From Methanocaldococcaceae archaeon (GTDB lineage: Archaea > AGJL01 > Methanococci > Methanococcales > Methanocaldococcaceae), in the NCBI GenBank assembly GCA_027023665.1, contig JALVUY010000022.1, forward strand, positions 1-5,047: a stretch of 5,047 bases of DNA, given 5' to 3'. Shown in pieces: positions 1-4,992 of this stretch; positions within the stretch are counted from its first letter, which is position 1; every line of letters begins with the position of its first letter. A program made the position numbers and the translations under genes. The notes below the pieces were generated by a model that worked only from the letters and a program-made list of their open reading frames with translations, ran no database searches and was not told the DNA's origin.

Positions 1-4
1 CTAT

Positions 5-25
5 AAAATAGAAAAGTTTACATAG
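5..25 (+). promoter_or_regulatory. hsp16.5 promoter (BRE + TATA)
   Basis: A purine-rich BRE-like stretch (GAAAAG, 11-16) is followed directly by the TATA-like box TTTACATA (17-24). In archaea transcription starts roughly 24-26 bases beyond the box centre, so near 46 here, giving a leader of about 25 bases that contains the AGGTGA ribosome-binding site (61-66). A second TATA-like string at 39-48 is too close to the start codon to leave room for that site. The same arrangement recurs at 4993-5016. Confidence 0.65.
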
Positions 26-71
26 AACTTTAAAAACATTTTATACATAGAGGGAAAAAGAGGTGAGAGCT

Positions 72-515
72 ATGTTTGGAAGAGATCCTTTTGACACATT
101 ATTTGAAAAAATGTTCAAAGAGTTTTTTACTACACCAATAAGTGGATCTACAGTTGTTCAAAGTTCTTTTGGAATACAAATATCTGGTAAAGGATTCATG
201 CCATTATCTATTATAGAGGGAGATGACCATATAAAGGTTATTGCATGGTTACCAGGAGTTAATAAAGAAGACATCGTCTTAAATGCAGTTGGAGATACAT
301 TAGAAATCAGAGCAAAAAGAAGCCCATTGATGATTACTGAAAGTGAAAGAATCATTTACTCAGAAATTCCTGAAGATGAAGAAATTTATAGAACAATAAA
401 ACTTCCAGCACATGTTAAAGAGGAAAATGCATCTGCTAAGTTTGAAAATGGTGTCTTAGTAGTTACATTACCAAAGGCAGAATCTTCAATTAAGAGAGGA
501 ATAAACATTGAATAA
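72..515 (+). CDS. hsp16.5: Small heat-shock protein, Hsp16.5/Hsp20 (alpha-crystallin) family
   Basis: This is an ATP-independent cytoplasmic holdase chaperone that keeps unfolding proteins soluble. The M. jannaschii homologue forms a hollow 24-subunit sphere. The protein has 147 residues, the same length I remember for that homologue, and is nearly identical in the core. A variable N-terminal arm rich in Phe (about 1-45) is followed by the alpha-crystallin domain (about 46-137) with the family signature AKFENGVL (122-129) and a C-terminal I-x-I anchor (I144-N-I146), which in the family docks into a neighbouring dimer. I chose ATG at 72 because AGGTGA (61-66) lies five bases upstream. An in-frame GTG at 63 sits inside that ribosome-binding site and would add only three residues. 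The gene appears monocistronic, with its own promoter and terminator. Specific heat-shock control is not evident: I see no clear operator palindrome around the TATA box. Confidence 0.97.
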   Translation: MFGRDPFDTLFEKMFKEFFTTPISGSTVVQSSFGIQISGKGFMPLSIIEGDDHIKVIAWLPGVNKEDIVLNAVGDTLEIRAKRSPLMITESERIIYSEIPEDEEIYRTIKLPAHVKEENASAKFENGVLVVTLPKAESSIKRGINIE

Positions 516-520
516 AAAAC

Positions 521-542
521 TTTCAGTATTTTATTTTTTATT
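521..542 (+). terminator. T-rich terminator after hsp16.5
   Basis: Five bases after the stop codon the + strand becomes strongly T-rich, with TTTTA and TTTTTTA runs and no obvious hairpin. This is the usual form of an intrinsic archaeal terminator. It separates hsp16.5 from the methyltransferase gene. Confidence 0.5.
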
Positions 543-550
543 AGAATAAT

Positions 551-570
551 AAATTTATATAATTATATAT
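551..570 (+). promoter_or_regulatory. Possible TATA region for the methyltransferase gene
   Basis: The stretch holds TTTATATA (554-561) and a further alternating A/T run, downstream of the hsp16.5 terminator. If the first box is used, the transcript would start very close to the GGTGA ribosome-binding site (577-581), so the leader would be very short. The exact box is uncertain in such AT-rich sequence. Confidence 0.35.
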
Positions 571-585
571 ACAAATGGTGAAGAA

Positions 586-1227
586 ATGATAAAGAAAAAA
601 CATTTAGAAATGATATTAGATTCATTAAAAAGACATCCTAATCCTAAGGTTGATTTAGAACAATATACTATTGATGGTAAATTAGCAAGTGATATTTTAT
701 TTTTTGCGATGAATGATTTTTATAACAATGTAGTTATTGATTTAGGATGTGGAACTGGTAGATTAGCAATAGGTAGTAAGATATTAGGGGCTAAAAGGGT
801 TATAGGGGTTGATATTGATAAAGAAAGTATTAAAATAGCAGAGGAAAATGCTAAAAATTTAAATGTTGATGTAGATTTTTACTGTATGGATATTAGAGAT
901 TTAAATAAGAAATTTCTTAAAAATGTTCTTAATGATGATTACAATTTTAAAAAAATTGTCATTCAAAATCCTCCATTTGGTGCTCAAAAAAGACACGCTG
1001 ATAGAATATTCTTAGATAAAGCATTAGAAATTGGAGATGTAATATATACTATACACAACTATCCAACGAAAGATTTTGTTATAAACTATGTAAAAGATAA
1101 AGGAGGAGAAATAACTCACATTTATGAGGCATATTTTAGAATACCAGCAACCTATGAGTTTCATAAAAAGAAAGTTGTAAATATTCCAGTAGTTGTTTTT
1201 AGAATAGAAAATAAAAATAAAATTTAA
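586..1227 (+). CDS. METTL5-like N6-adenine rRNA methyltransferase
   Basis: A class I S-adenosylmethionine methyltransferase of 213 residues. Visible motifs are LEQYxT (24-28 onward), which is typical of the METTL5 group; the SAM-binding motif I DLGCGTGRLAIG (52-63); the acidic motif II GVDID (74-78); the catalytic NPPFG (128-132) of amino-methylating enzymes acting on adenine; and a C-terminal FHKKK (192-196) that fits METTL5-type RNA methylases. Eukaryotic METTL5 with TRMT112 makes a single m6A in 18S rRNA near the decoding centre. By homology the likely substrate here is 16S rRNA, but target and partner are inferred. ATG at 586 is preceded by GGTGA (577-581) with four bases between. The gene probably has its own promoter. 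Its stop overlaps the stop of the opposite-strand pantoate kinase gene, so any terminator must lie inside that gene; T-runs at 1252-1257 and 1287-1293 are candidates. Generic PrmA/RsmC-like labels are possible alternative annotations. Confidence 0.88.
   Translation: MIKKKHLEMILDSLKRHPNPKVDLEQYTIDGKLASDILFFAMNDFYNNVVIDLGCGTGRLAIGSKILGAKRVIGVDIDKESIKIAEENAKNLNVDVDFYCMDIRDLNKKFLKNVLNDDYNFKKIVIQNPPFGAQKRHADRIFLDKALEIGDVIYTIHNYPTKDFVINYVKDKGGEITHIYEAYFRIPATYEFHKKKVVNIPVVVFRIENKNKI
1203..1223 (-). terminator. T-rich terminator after pantoate kinase, inside the methyltransferase 3' end
   Basis: Reading the minus strand, the bases directly after the pantoate kinase stop are a run of T interrupted by single A residues. 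This suits an archaeal poly-U terminator. The same bases encode the Lys/Asn-rich tail of the convergent methyltransferase, so one stretch serves both purposes. Confidence 0.4.
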
Positions 1228-2039
1228 TAATTAATTTTAAAAACAATTGGATTTTTTAAAATAGAAATAGCATCATTTAGAGTATCTTTTTTTGAAATAC
1301 AGAATAAAGTATTTCCAAGCATAGATTGAGAAGCTCCTACTGTAAATTTTAAATCATTACAGAGTTCTAAAATATTTCCATTAATTAATCCTGTATTAAC
1401 TGCAAATTTATATGAAAGATTGACAAAATTTTCTAATGTTGGATTTTTTAATAGTTCATTTAAGTATCTTCTACCAAATTCATTTATTTTTTCAATCCAT
1501 TTATCGTTGGTAATTATTTTATTAGTCTCCTTTTTTCCAAATATTTCAAGGATAATGTAATAATCTTCATCAATTGTATATTTTTCAACATTTATAGGAA
1601 ATCCGGGAGATTTTCTTATAATAAAACCTTTCACATATTGGCCAATAACATCTCCCAAACCAGTTCCACATTCTACTTCACTAATATGTGCTATTTCAAC
1701 ATAATTAATTTTTAAATCCAACATTTCATTTAATTTTTTAGATAGTGTTAAAGCACAGCCACCAGACATCCCCAAACCACTGCCTAATGGAAAGTCAGAT
1801 GTAAAAATTATATCATAGTTGTTTTTATCAAATCCAAAGTTTTCATAGTATTTTAATACTTTATTTACTGAACATATATCTACTTTTTTTTTATTGTAAT
1901 ATATATTTCCACGACCTTCTTCTATATTAAGATTTACTCCTCTATTTACAGTAATTCCAGCTCCTATAGAGCCAGTTTTTAAAATATCTTTTGATTTATG
2001 CACTGCAAAAAATCCAGTTATGTGCCCCGGAGCAAACAT
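1224..2039 (-). CDS. pok: Pantoate kinase (archaeal CoA biosynthesis)
   Basis: A GHMP-family kinase that phosphorylates pantoate to 4-phosphopantoate with ATP. Phosphopantothenate synthetase then adds beta-alanine, the archaeal replacement for bacterial PanC/PanK chemistry. The protein has 271 residues in the cytoplasm. It starts MFAPGHITGFF, the conserved archaeal beginning, followed by the glycine-rich ATP loop PLGSGLGMSGGCA (84-96), an ECGTGLGD segment (123-130) and the C-terminal GHMP motif VGASQSMLGNTLF (234-246). The start is ATG at 2037-2039 because a perfect GGAGGT (2046-2051) sits six bases upstream. The open frame continues to 2117, but the extra 26 residues form a spurious hydrophobic, signal-like stretch spanning that ribosome-binding site. 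The gene lies 123 bp downstream of cfbA on the same strand, so co-transcription is possible though the gap has its own TATA-like strings. Its stop overlaps the methyltransferase stop by a few bases. Confidence 0.93.
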   Translation of the reverse strand: MFAPGHITGFFAVHKSKDILKTGSIGAGITVNRGVNLNIEEGRGNIYYNKKKVDICSVNKVLKYYENFGFDKNNYDIIFTSDFPLGSGLGMSGGCALTLSKKLNEMLDLKINYVEIAHISEVECGTGLGDVIGQYVKGFIIRKSPGFPINVEKYTIDEDYYIILEIFGKKETNKIITNDKWIEKINEFGRRYLNELLKNPTLENFVNLSYKFAVNTGLINGNILELCNDLKFTVGASQSMLGNTLFCISKKDTLNDAISILKNPIVFKINY

Positions 2040-2045
2040 ACAATA

Positions 2046-2051
2046 ACCTCC
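2046..2051 (-). promoter_or_regulatory. Ribosome-binding site that fixes the pantoate kinase start
   Basis: On the minus strand GGAGGT stands six bases before ATG at 2039. It is complementary to the 3' end of archaeal 16S rRNA. It decides against the upstream in-frame ATG codons, including the one at 2117, because translation from there would run through this site. Confidence 0.85.
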
Positions 2052-2085
2052 ATTAATACATAATAATAAAGTAAAAATGAAATAA

Positions 2086-2096
2086 TTCATATACTT
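2086..2096 (-). promoter_or_regulatory. Possible pantoate kinase promoter
   Basis: On the minus strand AAGTATATGAA lies about 50 bases before the start codon, which would place transcription start near 2066 and leave a leader of about 27 bases. A second TATA-like string at 2128-2135 is an alternative. The 123-bp gap to cfbA is uniformly AT-rich, so either call is weak. Confidence 0.3.
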
Positions 2097-2162
2097 AAAA
2101 ATAAAAAGTATTCCCAAATTAAAATAAGTATAAAAGAAGTAGAAGCTAATGAAATATTAAAA

Positions 2163-2600
2163 TTATCTTCCAAAGGCTCTATCTATAATTATATCTACAA
2201 TTCTATCATCTGCTCCAATAGGTTCTCTATAAATTATTTCAACGTCCTCTGGAATTTCTAATTTTTCATGTTCATGATGGTGGTGATGGTGATGATGTCC
2301 ATGATGATGTTCTTCCTCGTGATGCCCATTATCATCTTCAATTAAACCTAACAACCTTGGAATATCTCTTGTAGTATGGATTCCATGGGCTAAAAAGACA
2401 GGAACAACTATAATTTTTTTAGCACCTCTTTCAATAGCCTTTTTTACTGCTTGAGGTATTGTTGGCTCGTTAAATTCCATTAAACCAATTTCTACGATTG
2501 GAAATAAATTTTTTTCTTTAATTTTTTCAGCCAATTTTACTAACAATTCTTTACTGTATGGTAATCTGCTACCATGACCAACTAAAACTAATGCTTCCAA
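2163..2600 (-). CDS. cfbA: Sirohydrochlorin nickel/cobalt chelatase CfbA (CbiX-S) with His-rich loop
   Basis: This is the short, 145-residue archaeal class II chelatase that works as a homodimer. In methanogens it inserts Ni2+ into sirohydrochlorin as the first dedicated step to coenzyme F430, the methyl-coenzyme M reductase cofactor. It can also insert Co2+ for cobamide synthesis. The beta-strand MEALVLVGHGSR carries H9, and AHGIHTT carries H75, the pair that aligns with the metal-binding histidines of other CbiX-S proteins. PIGADDR (128-133) is the conserved C-terminal element. Residues 93-111 form a loop containing 14 histidines. The start codon is TTG (2598-2600), supported by AGGTGA (2605-2610) four bases upstream; no ATG fits better. 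The gene is divergent from the site-2 protease gene and upstream of pantoate kinase. I am sure of the family. The preference for nickel over cobalt is inferred from the methanogen context. Confidence 0.95.
   Translation of the reverse strand: MEALVLVGHGSRLPYSKELLVKLAEKIKEKNLFPIVEIGLMEFNEPTIPQAVKKAIERGAKKIIVVPVFLAHGIHTTRDIPRLLGLIEDDNGHHEEEHHHGHHHHHHHHEHEKLEIPEDVEIIYREPIGADDRIVDIIIDRAFGR
2268..2324 (-). repeat. Histidine codon tract in cfbA
   Basis: CAT/CAC codons encode residues 93-111 of CfbA: two His, three Glu, three His, Gly, eight His, Glu, His. On the + strand this appears as a near-triplet ATG/GTG repeat. Such tracts expand and contract easily and give the protein a metal-binding loop between the two halves of the fold. 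Confidence 0.9.
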
Positions 2601-2604
2601 ACTT

Positions 2605-2610
2605 TCACCT
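2605..2610 (-). promoter_or_regulatory. Ribosome-binding site for the TTG start of cfbA
   Basis: AGGTGA on the minus strand, four bases before TTG. The good match and spacing justify choosing a TTG start, and the encoded MEALVLVGHG is the expected N-terminus of the family. Confidence 0.8.
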
Positions 2611-2620
2611 TTTATAAAAG
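2609..2620. promoter_or_regulatory. 12-bp perfect palindrome upstream of cfbA
   Basis: CTTTTATAAAAG is a perfect inverted repeat overlapping the first base of the cfbA ribosome-binding site and close to the predicted transcription start. It could be an operator, but an A/T palindrome of this size can arise by chance in such sequence. No regulator can be named. Confidence 0.25.
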
Positions 2621-2634
2621 TTTATTATTGATTA

Positions 2635-2646
2635 TTATAATATTAT
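2635..2646 (-). promoter_or_regulatory. Possible cfbA promoter
   Basis: On the minus strand an AATATTATAATA box lies about 40 bases before the TTG start, predicting transcription start near 2616 and a leader of about 16 bases that just includes AGGTGA. The composition is A/T throughout, so the exact box is uncertain. Confidence 0.3.
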
Positions 2647-2672
2647 TTTATGGAATAGAATTCATACTAACT

Positions 2673-2684
2673 ATTATATAATAT
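2673..2684 (+). promoter_or_regulatory. Possible promoter of the site-2 protease gene
   Basis: ATTATATAATAT lies in the divergent 160-bp gap, pointing to a transcript start near 2704 and a leader of about 57 bases. It is nearly symmetrical, so it cannot by itself tell which direction it serves. Confidence 0.35.
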
Positions 2685-2760
2685 TTTTCATTTTTCACTA
2701 TTAACAATAATTATTAGTAATAAATTAAAAGAATAAATCATGACTTTGGAGGAGAATAAT

Positions 2761-3852
2761 ATGAATACTTCTAAACTTATCTTATTTTTCGCAATTATCA
2801 TTTGGATAATATTATATGCAATTAGAGATTCAATAAATTTAAAAGCACACATGGGTATTTTTGGTATTTTAAGAACTAAATTGGGATTGAAGACAATTGA
2901 AAAATTAGGTAAATATAAAATTTGGCAAAAAATTGGCATTATTTCAATTCCTATATGTGTTATACTTGGGGGATTTATGCTCTTAAATTTAATAATTATG
3001 AGTATAAAACTCGCTTCTGGAACGCTACCAAAAGAGGCGGCTAAGCCTGTTATCTTTTTATTTGGAAATGTAATTCCATGGATTCCAGGTGTTATCGCTT
3101 TACTAATAGGAGTATCAGTTCATGAATTGGCACACGGAATATTTGCAAGATCTTTTGGAATTAAAGTAAAAAGTTCTGGAATACTTTTATTATTGGGAAT
3201 TCCTTTGGGAGCATTTGTTGAGTTAGGAGATGAGTTTAAGAATGCAGAGAAGAAAATTAGAGGGGCTATTGCCTCAGCGGGACCATTAGCAAATTTAATT
3301 ATATTTTTAATTTCAATTCCTCTATTGTCTTTTACTTACACATTACCAACAGAGTTAAAAGTTGTTAATGTTAAAGAACCAGCATCAGAGTTTTTAAAGA
3401 AAGGAGACATAATTTATGAAATCAACGGTAAAAAAATAGAGTCATTGAAAGATTTTAAAGAATTTGCAAATACTATAAAACCAAATACTGAATATGTGAT
3501 AAAAGTTATTAGAAACAATAAATTATTAACATATAAAATTATTAGTTCAAAAGAGGGAAAGATTGGGGTTATGGTAGAGCCAACTGAAAATATGGCATTA
3601 TTTATAAACACAATATACTGGACTTATTGGTTTAACTTTTTACTGGCTTTATTTAATTTACTCCCTGCAATGCCATTAGATGGTTTCCATGTTTGGAACG
3701 CTTTGCCAGAATTATTAAAAGAAAGGAAAAATAGATTTATTTCAATGATGGGTAGATATTTAGAGTTGTTCATAAATGAAAGAACATTAAATTCAATAAC
3801 TTTTTTAGTTTGGTGGATTGTCCTAGGAAGTATTTTATATTCAATGTTCTAA
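2761..3852 (+). CDS. Site-2 protease family M50 metalloprotease with PDZ domain
   Basis: An intramembrane zinc protease of 363 residues, expected to cut substrates within membrane helices. N-terminal hydrophobic segments lie at about 5-20, 58-82 and 97-119. The zinc motif HELAH follows (H121, E122, H125), where E122 is the catalytic base. SAGPLANL (172-179) is the conserved substrate-region motif. A PDZ-like domain spans about 198-273, with FLKKGDIIYEING (211-223) as its recognisable core. The third zinc ligand D307 is in NLLPAMPLDG (299-308), followed by a last hydrophobic segment (about 344-361). All catalytic residues are present, so it should be active. The natural substrate in methanogens is unknown. 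I chose ATG at 2761 because GGAGG (2748-2752) lies eight bases before it; the in-frame ATG at 2740 lies upstream of that site and would add seven residues. The MarC-family gene follows after 33 bp and is probably co-transcribed. Confidence 0.92.
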   Translation: MNTSKLILFFAIIIWIILYAIRDSINLKAHMGIFGILRTKLGLKTIEKLGKYKIWQKIGIISIPICVILGGFMLLNLIIMSIKLASGTLPKEAAKPVIFLFGNVIPWIPGVIALLIGVSVHELAHGIFARSFGIKVKSSGILLLLGIPLGAFVELGDEFKNAEKKIRGAIASAGPLANLIIFLISIPLLSFTYTLPTELKVVNVKEPASEFLKKGDIIYEINGKKIESLKDFKEFANTIKPNTEYVIKVIRNNKLLTYKIISSKEGKIGVMVEPTENMALFINTIYWTYWFNFLLALFNLLPAMPLDGFHVWNALPELLKERKNRFISMMGRYLELFINERTLNSITFLVWWIVLGSILYSMF

Positions 3853-3885
3853 AATCTTTTATTTTAAAATTTTCTGGTGGTGAGT

Positions 3886-4521
3886 ATGGATTTATTTAAT
3901 TTTTATATTTATGGATTTGTTTCTCTTTTTATTACTATAGACCCTATTGGCTTAATTCCAATATTCCATTCTATAACTTACCCCTATCCAAAGGAGCAAA
4001 AATTAAAAATAATTAAAAAGGCAATAATAACTTCAACAGTAGTTTTATTACTATTTGCATTGTTTGGAAACTACATATTTAGTTACTTTGGTATTACAAT
4101 AGATGCATTTAGAGTGGCTGGGGGAATATTGTTATTTAAAATAGCATGGGACATGCTTCACGCAGAAATGCCTAAAACAAAACACAAACCAGATGAAAAA
4201 ATAGAATTAGAAGATATTGACAGTATAGTTTATGTTCCTTTGGCTATTCCTTTAATATCTGGTCCAGGGGCTATAACGACAACTATGATATTAGTTAGTA
4301 AGGCACAGTGTATCTTAGATAAAATTATTGTTATTTTATCAATATTATCTGCTATATTAATTTCTGGGATTATTTTGTCATTAACTGACTATATTATAAG
4401 AAGAGTCAATATTTATGGGATAAATGCATTTGTTAGAATTATGGGGTTGTTATTAGTGGCTATTTCAGTTCAGATAATATTTATTGGAGTGTTGGGGCTA
4501 TATAAAAATTATATGCTATAA
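3886..4521 (+). CDS. MarC family (UPF0056) integral membrane protein
   Basis: A 211-residue protein with six predicted membrane helices at about 5-27, 46-65, 72-90, 115-137, 146-167 and 183-206. The two half-repeats carry the family motifs DPIG (19-22) and ISGPGAITT (124-132). A charged loop (about 92-113) connects the halves. The family is widespread in bacteria and archaea and resembles small transporters, but its substrate is not established. The old link of E. coli MarC to multidrug resistance was not upheld, so no resistance role should be assumed. I chose ATG at 3886 because GGTGG (3876-3880) sits five bases upstream; the in-frame GTG codons at 3877 and 3880 lie within that site. The gene follows the site-2 protease by 33 bp with no clear promoter between, suggesting one transcript. 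The unusual repeat block begins directly at its stop codon. Confidence 0.9.
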   Translation: MDLFNFYIYGFVSLFITIDPIGLIPIFHSITYPYPKEQKLKIIKKAIITSTVVLLLFALFGNYIFSYFGITIDAFRVAGGILLFKIAWDMLHAEMPKTKHKPDEKIELEDIDSIVYVPLAIPLISGPGAITTTMILVSKAQCILDKIIVILSILSAILISGIILSLTDYIIRRVNIYGINAFVRIMGLLLVAISVQIIFIGVLGLYKNYML

Positions 4522-4548
4522 ATTCCTCTCTCGCTAAAAATTTTTATT
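4521..4548 (+). repeat. Left copy of a 28-bp direct repeat (terminator-like)
   Basis: This copy matches 4755-4782 at 25 of 28 positions, with an uninterrupted identical 16-base core TCTCTCGCTAAAAATT (4527-4542). The offset is 234 bp. It starts at the last base of the MarC stop codon and ends in AAAAATTTTTATT, so it probably also acts as the MarC terminator. Confidence 0.85.
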
Positions 4549-4578
4549 CCATAGGGCTCCGCCCTATTGGTATACACC
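4549..4578 (+). repeat. Palindromic unit A, copy 1
   Basis: CCATAG (4549-4554), tip GGCTCCGCC, CTATTGG (4564-4570), then TATACACC. It has the same order of elements as copies 2 and 3 but a 9-base tip. Confidence 0.7.
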
Positions 4579-4611
4579 GCATAGAGGGAAACCCTCTATT
4601 GCTATACTCCC
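4579..4611 (+). repeat. Palindromic unit A, copy 2
   Basis: GCATAG (4579-4584), tip AGGGAAACCCT, CTATTGC (4596-4602), then TATACTCCC (4603-4611). It abuts copy 1 head to tail and has an 11-base tip. Confidence 0.75.
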
Positions 4612-4614
4612 GAT

Positions 4615-4645
4615 GCATTGCTTTCCTTAGGAAGCAATGCCTCTT
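4615..4645 (+). repeat. Hairpin unit B, copy 1
   Basis: GCATTGCTT (4615-4623) pairs with AAGCAATGC (4632-4640), and CC/GG closes the loop after one bulged T, giving about 11 pairs. The tail AATGCCTCTT (4636-4645) recurs exactly in copy 2. Confidence 0.7.
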
Positions 4646-4670
4646 AAATTAAAAATATACAAGCATATGG

Positions 4671-4709
4671 GGGAGTATCCCAATAGTGGGGGCGTAGCCC
4701 CCTCTATGG
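4671..4709 (-). repeat. Palindromic unit A, copy 3 (inverted)
   Basis: Read on the minus strand from 4709: CCATAG, a 17-base tip AGGGGGCTACGCCCCCA, CTATTGG, then GATACTCCC. The flanks match copies 1 and 2 while the tip is longer and richer in G+C. It is an inverted repeat of copy 2. Confidence 0.75.
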
Positions 4710-4713
4710 TCGT

Positions 4714-4744
4714 ATTACCTCGCTACCGCTCGGTAATGCCTCTT
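4714..4744 (+). repeat. Hairpin unit B, copy 2
   Basis: ATTACC (4714-4719) pairs with GGTAAT (4732-4737) around an internal CGCTACCG that can fold on itself. It is followed by the same AATGCCTCTT (4735-4744) as copy 1, 99 bp further on. Confidence 0.65.
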
Positions 4745-4754
4745 CTTTATAATC

Positions 4755-4782
4755 AATCCTTCTCTCGCTAAAAATTGTTATT
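4755..4782 (+). repeat. Right copy of the 28-bp direct repeat
   Basis: The partner of 4521-4548, differing at three positions (4758, 4760, 4777). It runs into TTATTTTTT (4778-4786), so this copy also resembles a terminator, with a longer T-run than the left copy. Confidence 0.85.
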
Positions 4783-4992
4783 TTTTGATTTAAAGGATTT
4801 TAATTTGAAATTTTTTGGTTTTATTAGATTTTATCCAATTTCGGAGGGTCTTTTATTTTAAAAAATTTGAGTATTTAGTTATATTAAATTACCGAGATTT
4901 TTAGGAGATTTTAGTAATTTATTTTTATTTTCAATTTTCCCCGATAAATAAGTTAATATTAAAAATTTAAAGGATTCTTAGAAAAATAAACA
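4783..4992. other. AT-rich intergenic stretch without a recognisable gene
   Basis: I see no open reading frame with a ribosome-binding site on either strand and no RNA gene I can name. Minor items are ATTTAAAGGATT occurring twice (4788-4799 and 4965-4976) and a weak inverted repeat AAATTAC/GTAATTT (4886-4892 and 4914-4920). The former could be chance. GGAGGG at 4843-4848 has no start codon at a useful distance. Confidence 0.5.

Larger units (their letters stand above)
4549..4748. repeat. GC-rich compound palindromic element of five hairpins
   Basis: By hand count the block is about 48% G+C in a window of about 30%. In order it holds five hairpins. Hairpin 1 (4549-4570) has stem ATAGGGC and loop TCC. 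Hairpin 2 (4581-4599) has stem ATAGAGGG and loop AAA. Hairpin 3 (4615-4640) has stem GCATTGCTT with an inner CC/GG pair. Hairpin 4 (4683-4707) has ATAG/CTAT around GGGGGC-GTA-GCCCCC. Hairpin 5 (4714-4737) has ATTACC/GGTAAT. No open reading frame of note crosses it. Hairpins 1, 2 and, inverted, 4 are copies of one unit; 3 and 5 form a second pair. It is not CRISPR-like because spacing and orientation are irregular. It may be a non-autonomous palindromic repeat cluster or a structured RNA. Confidence 0.8.

Noticed and set aside
46..57. CATAGAGGGAAA in the hsp16.5 leader is identical to 4580-4591 in the palindromic island
   Set aside because: A 12-base match without the paired arm. About one such match is expected by chance in a window of this size.
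158..355. Minus-strand open frame inside hsp16.5
   Set aside because: No ribosome-binding site, no recognisable family, and fully covered by a certain gene on the other strand.
2040..2117. N-terminal extension of pantoate kinase with a signal-peptide-like hydrophobic stretch
   Set aside because: It runs through a perfect GGAGGT at 2046-2051, and the protein family starts at MFAPGHITGFF. The hydrophobicity comes from AT-rich non-coding sequence.
2688..2939. Minus-strand open frame across the start of the site-2 protease gene
   Set aside because: It overlaps a well-supported gene, and its low-complexity hydrophobic translation is what antisense AT-rich sequence produces.
3414..3611. Minus-strand open frame inside the PDZ region of the protease
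   Set aside because: Antisense shadow with no start signal and no family resemblance.
4549..4570. Simple intrinsic terminator hairpin for the MarC gene
   Set aside because: The hairpin lies after, not before, the T-run at 4541-4545, and archaeal termination does not need a hairpin. It fits better as part of the repeated unit.
4549..4748. CRISPR array
   Set aside because: Units differ in sequence, length and orientation and are not separated by unique spacers of even size. There are no cas genes nearby.
4886..4920. Inverted repeat AAATTAC/GTAATTT as a regulatory or RNA structure
   Set aside because: Seven A/T-rich pairs around a 21-base loop would be unstable in a hyperthermophile, and nothing nearby gives it a role.
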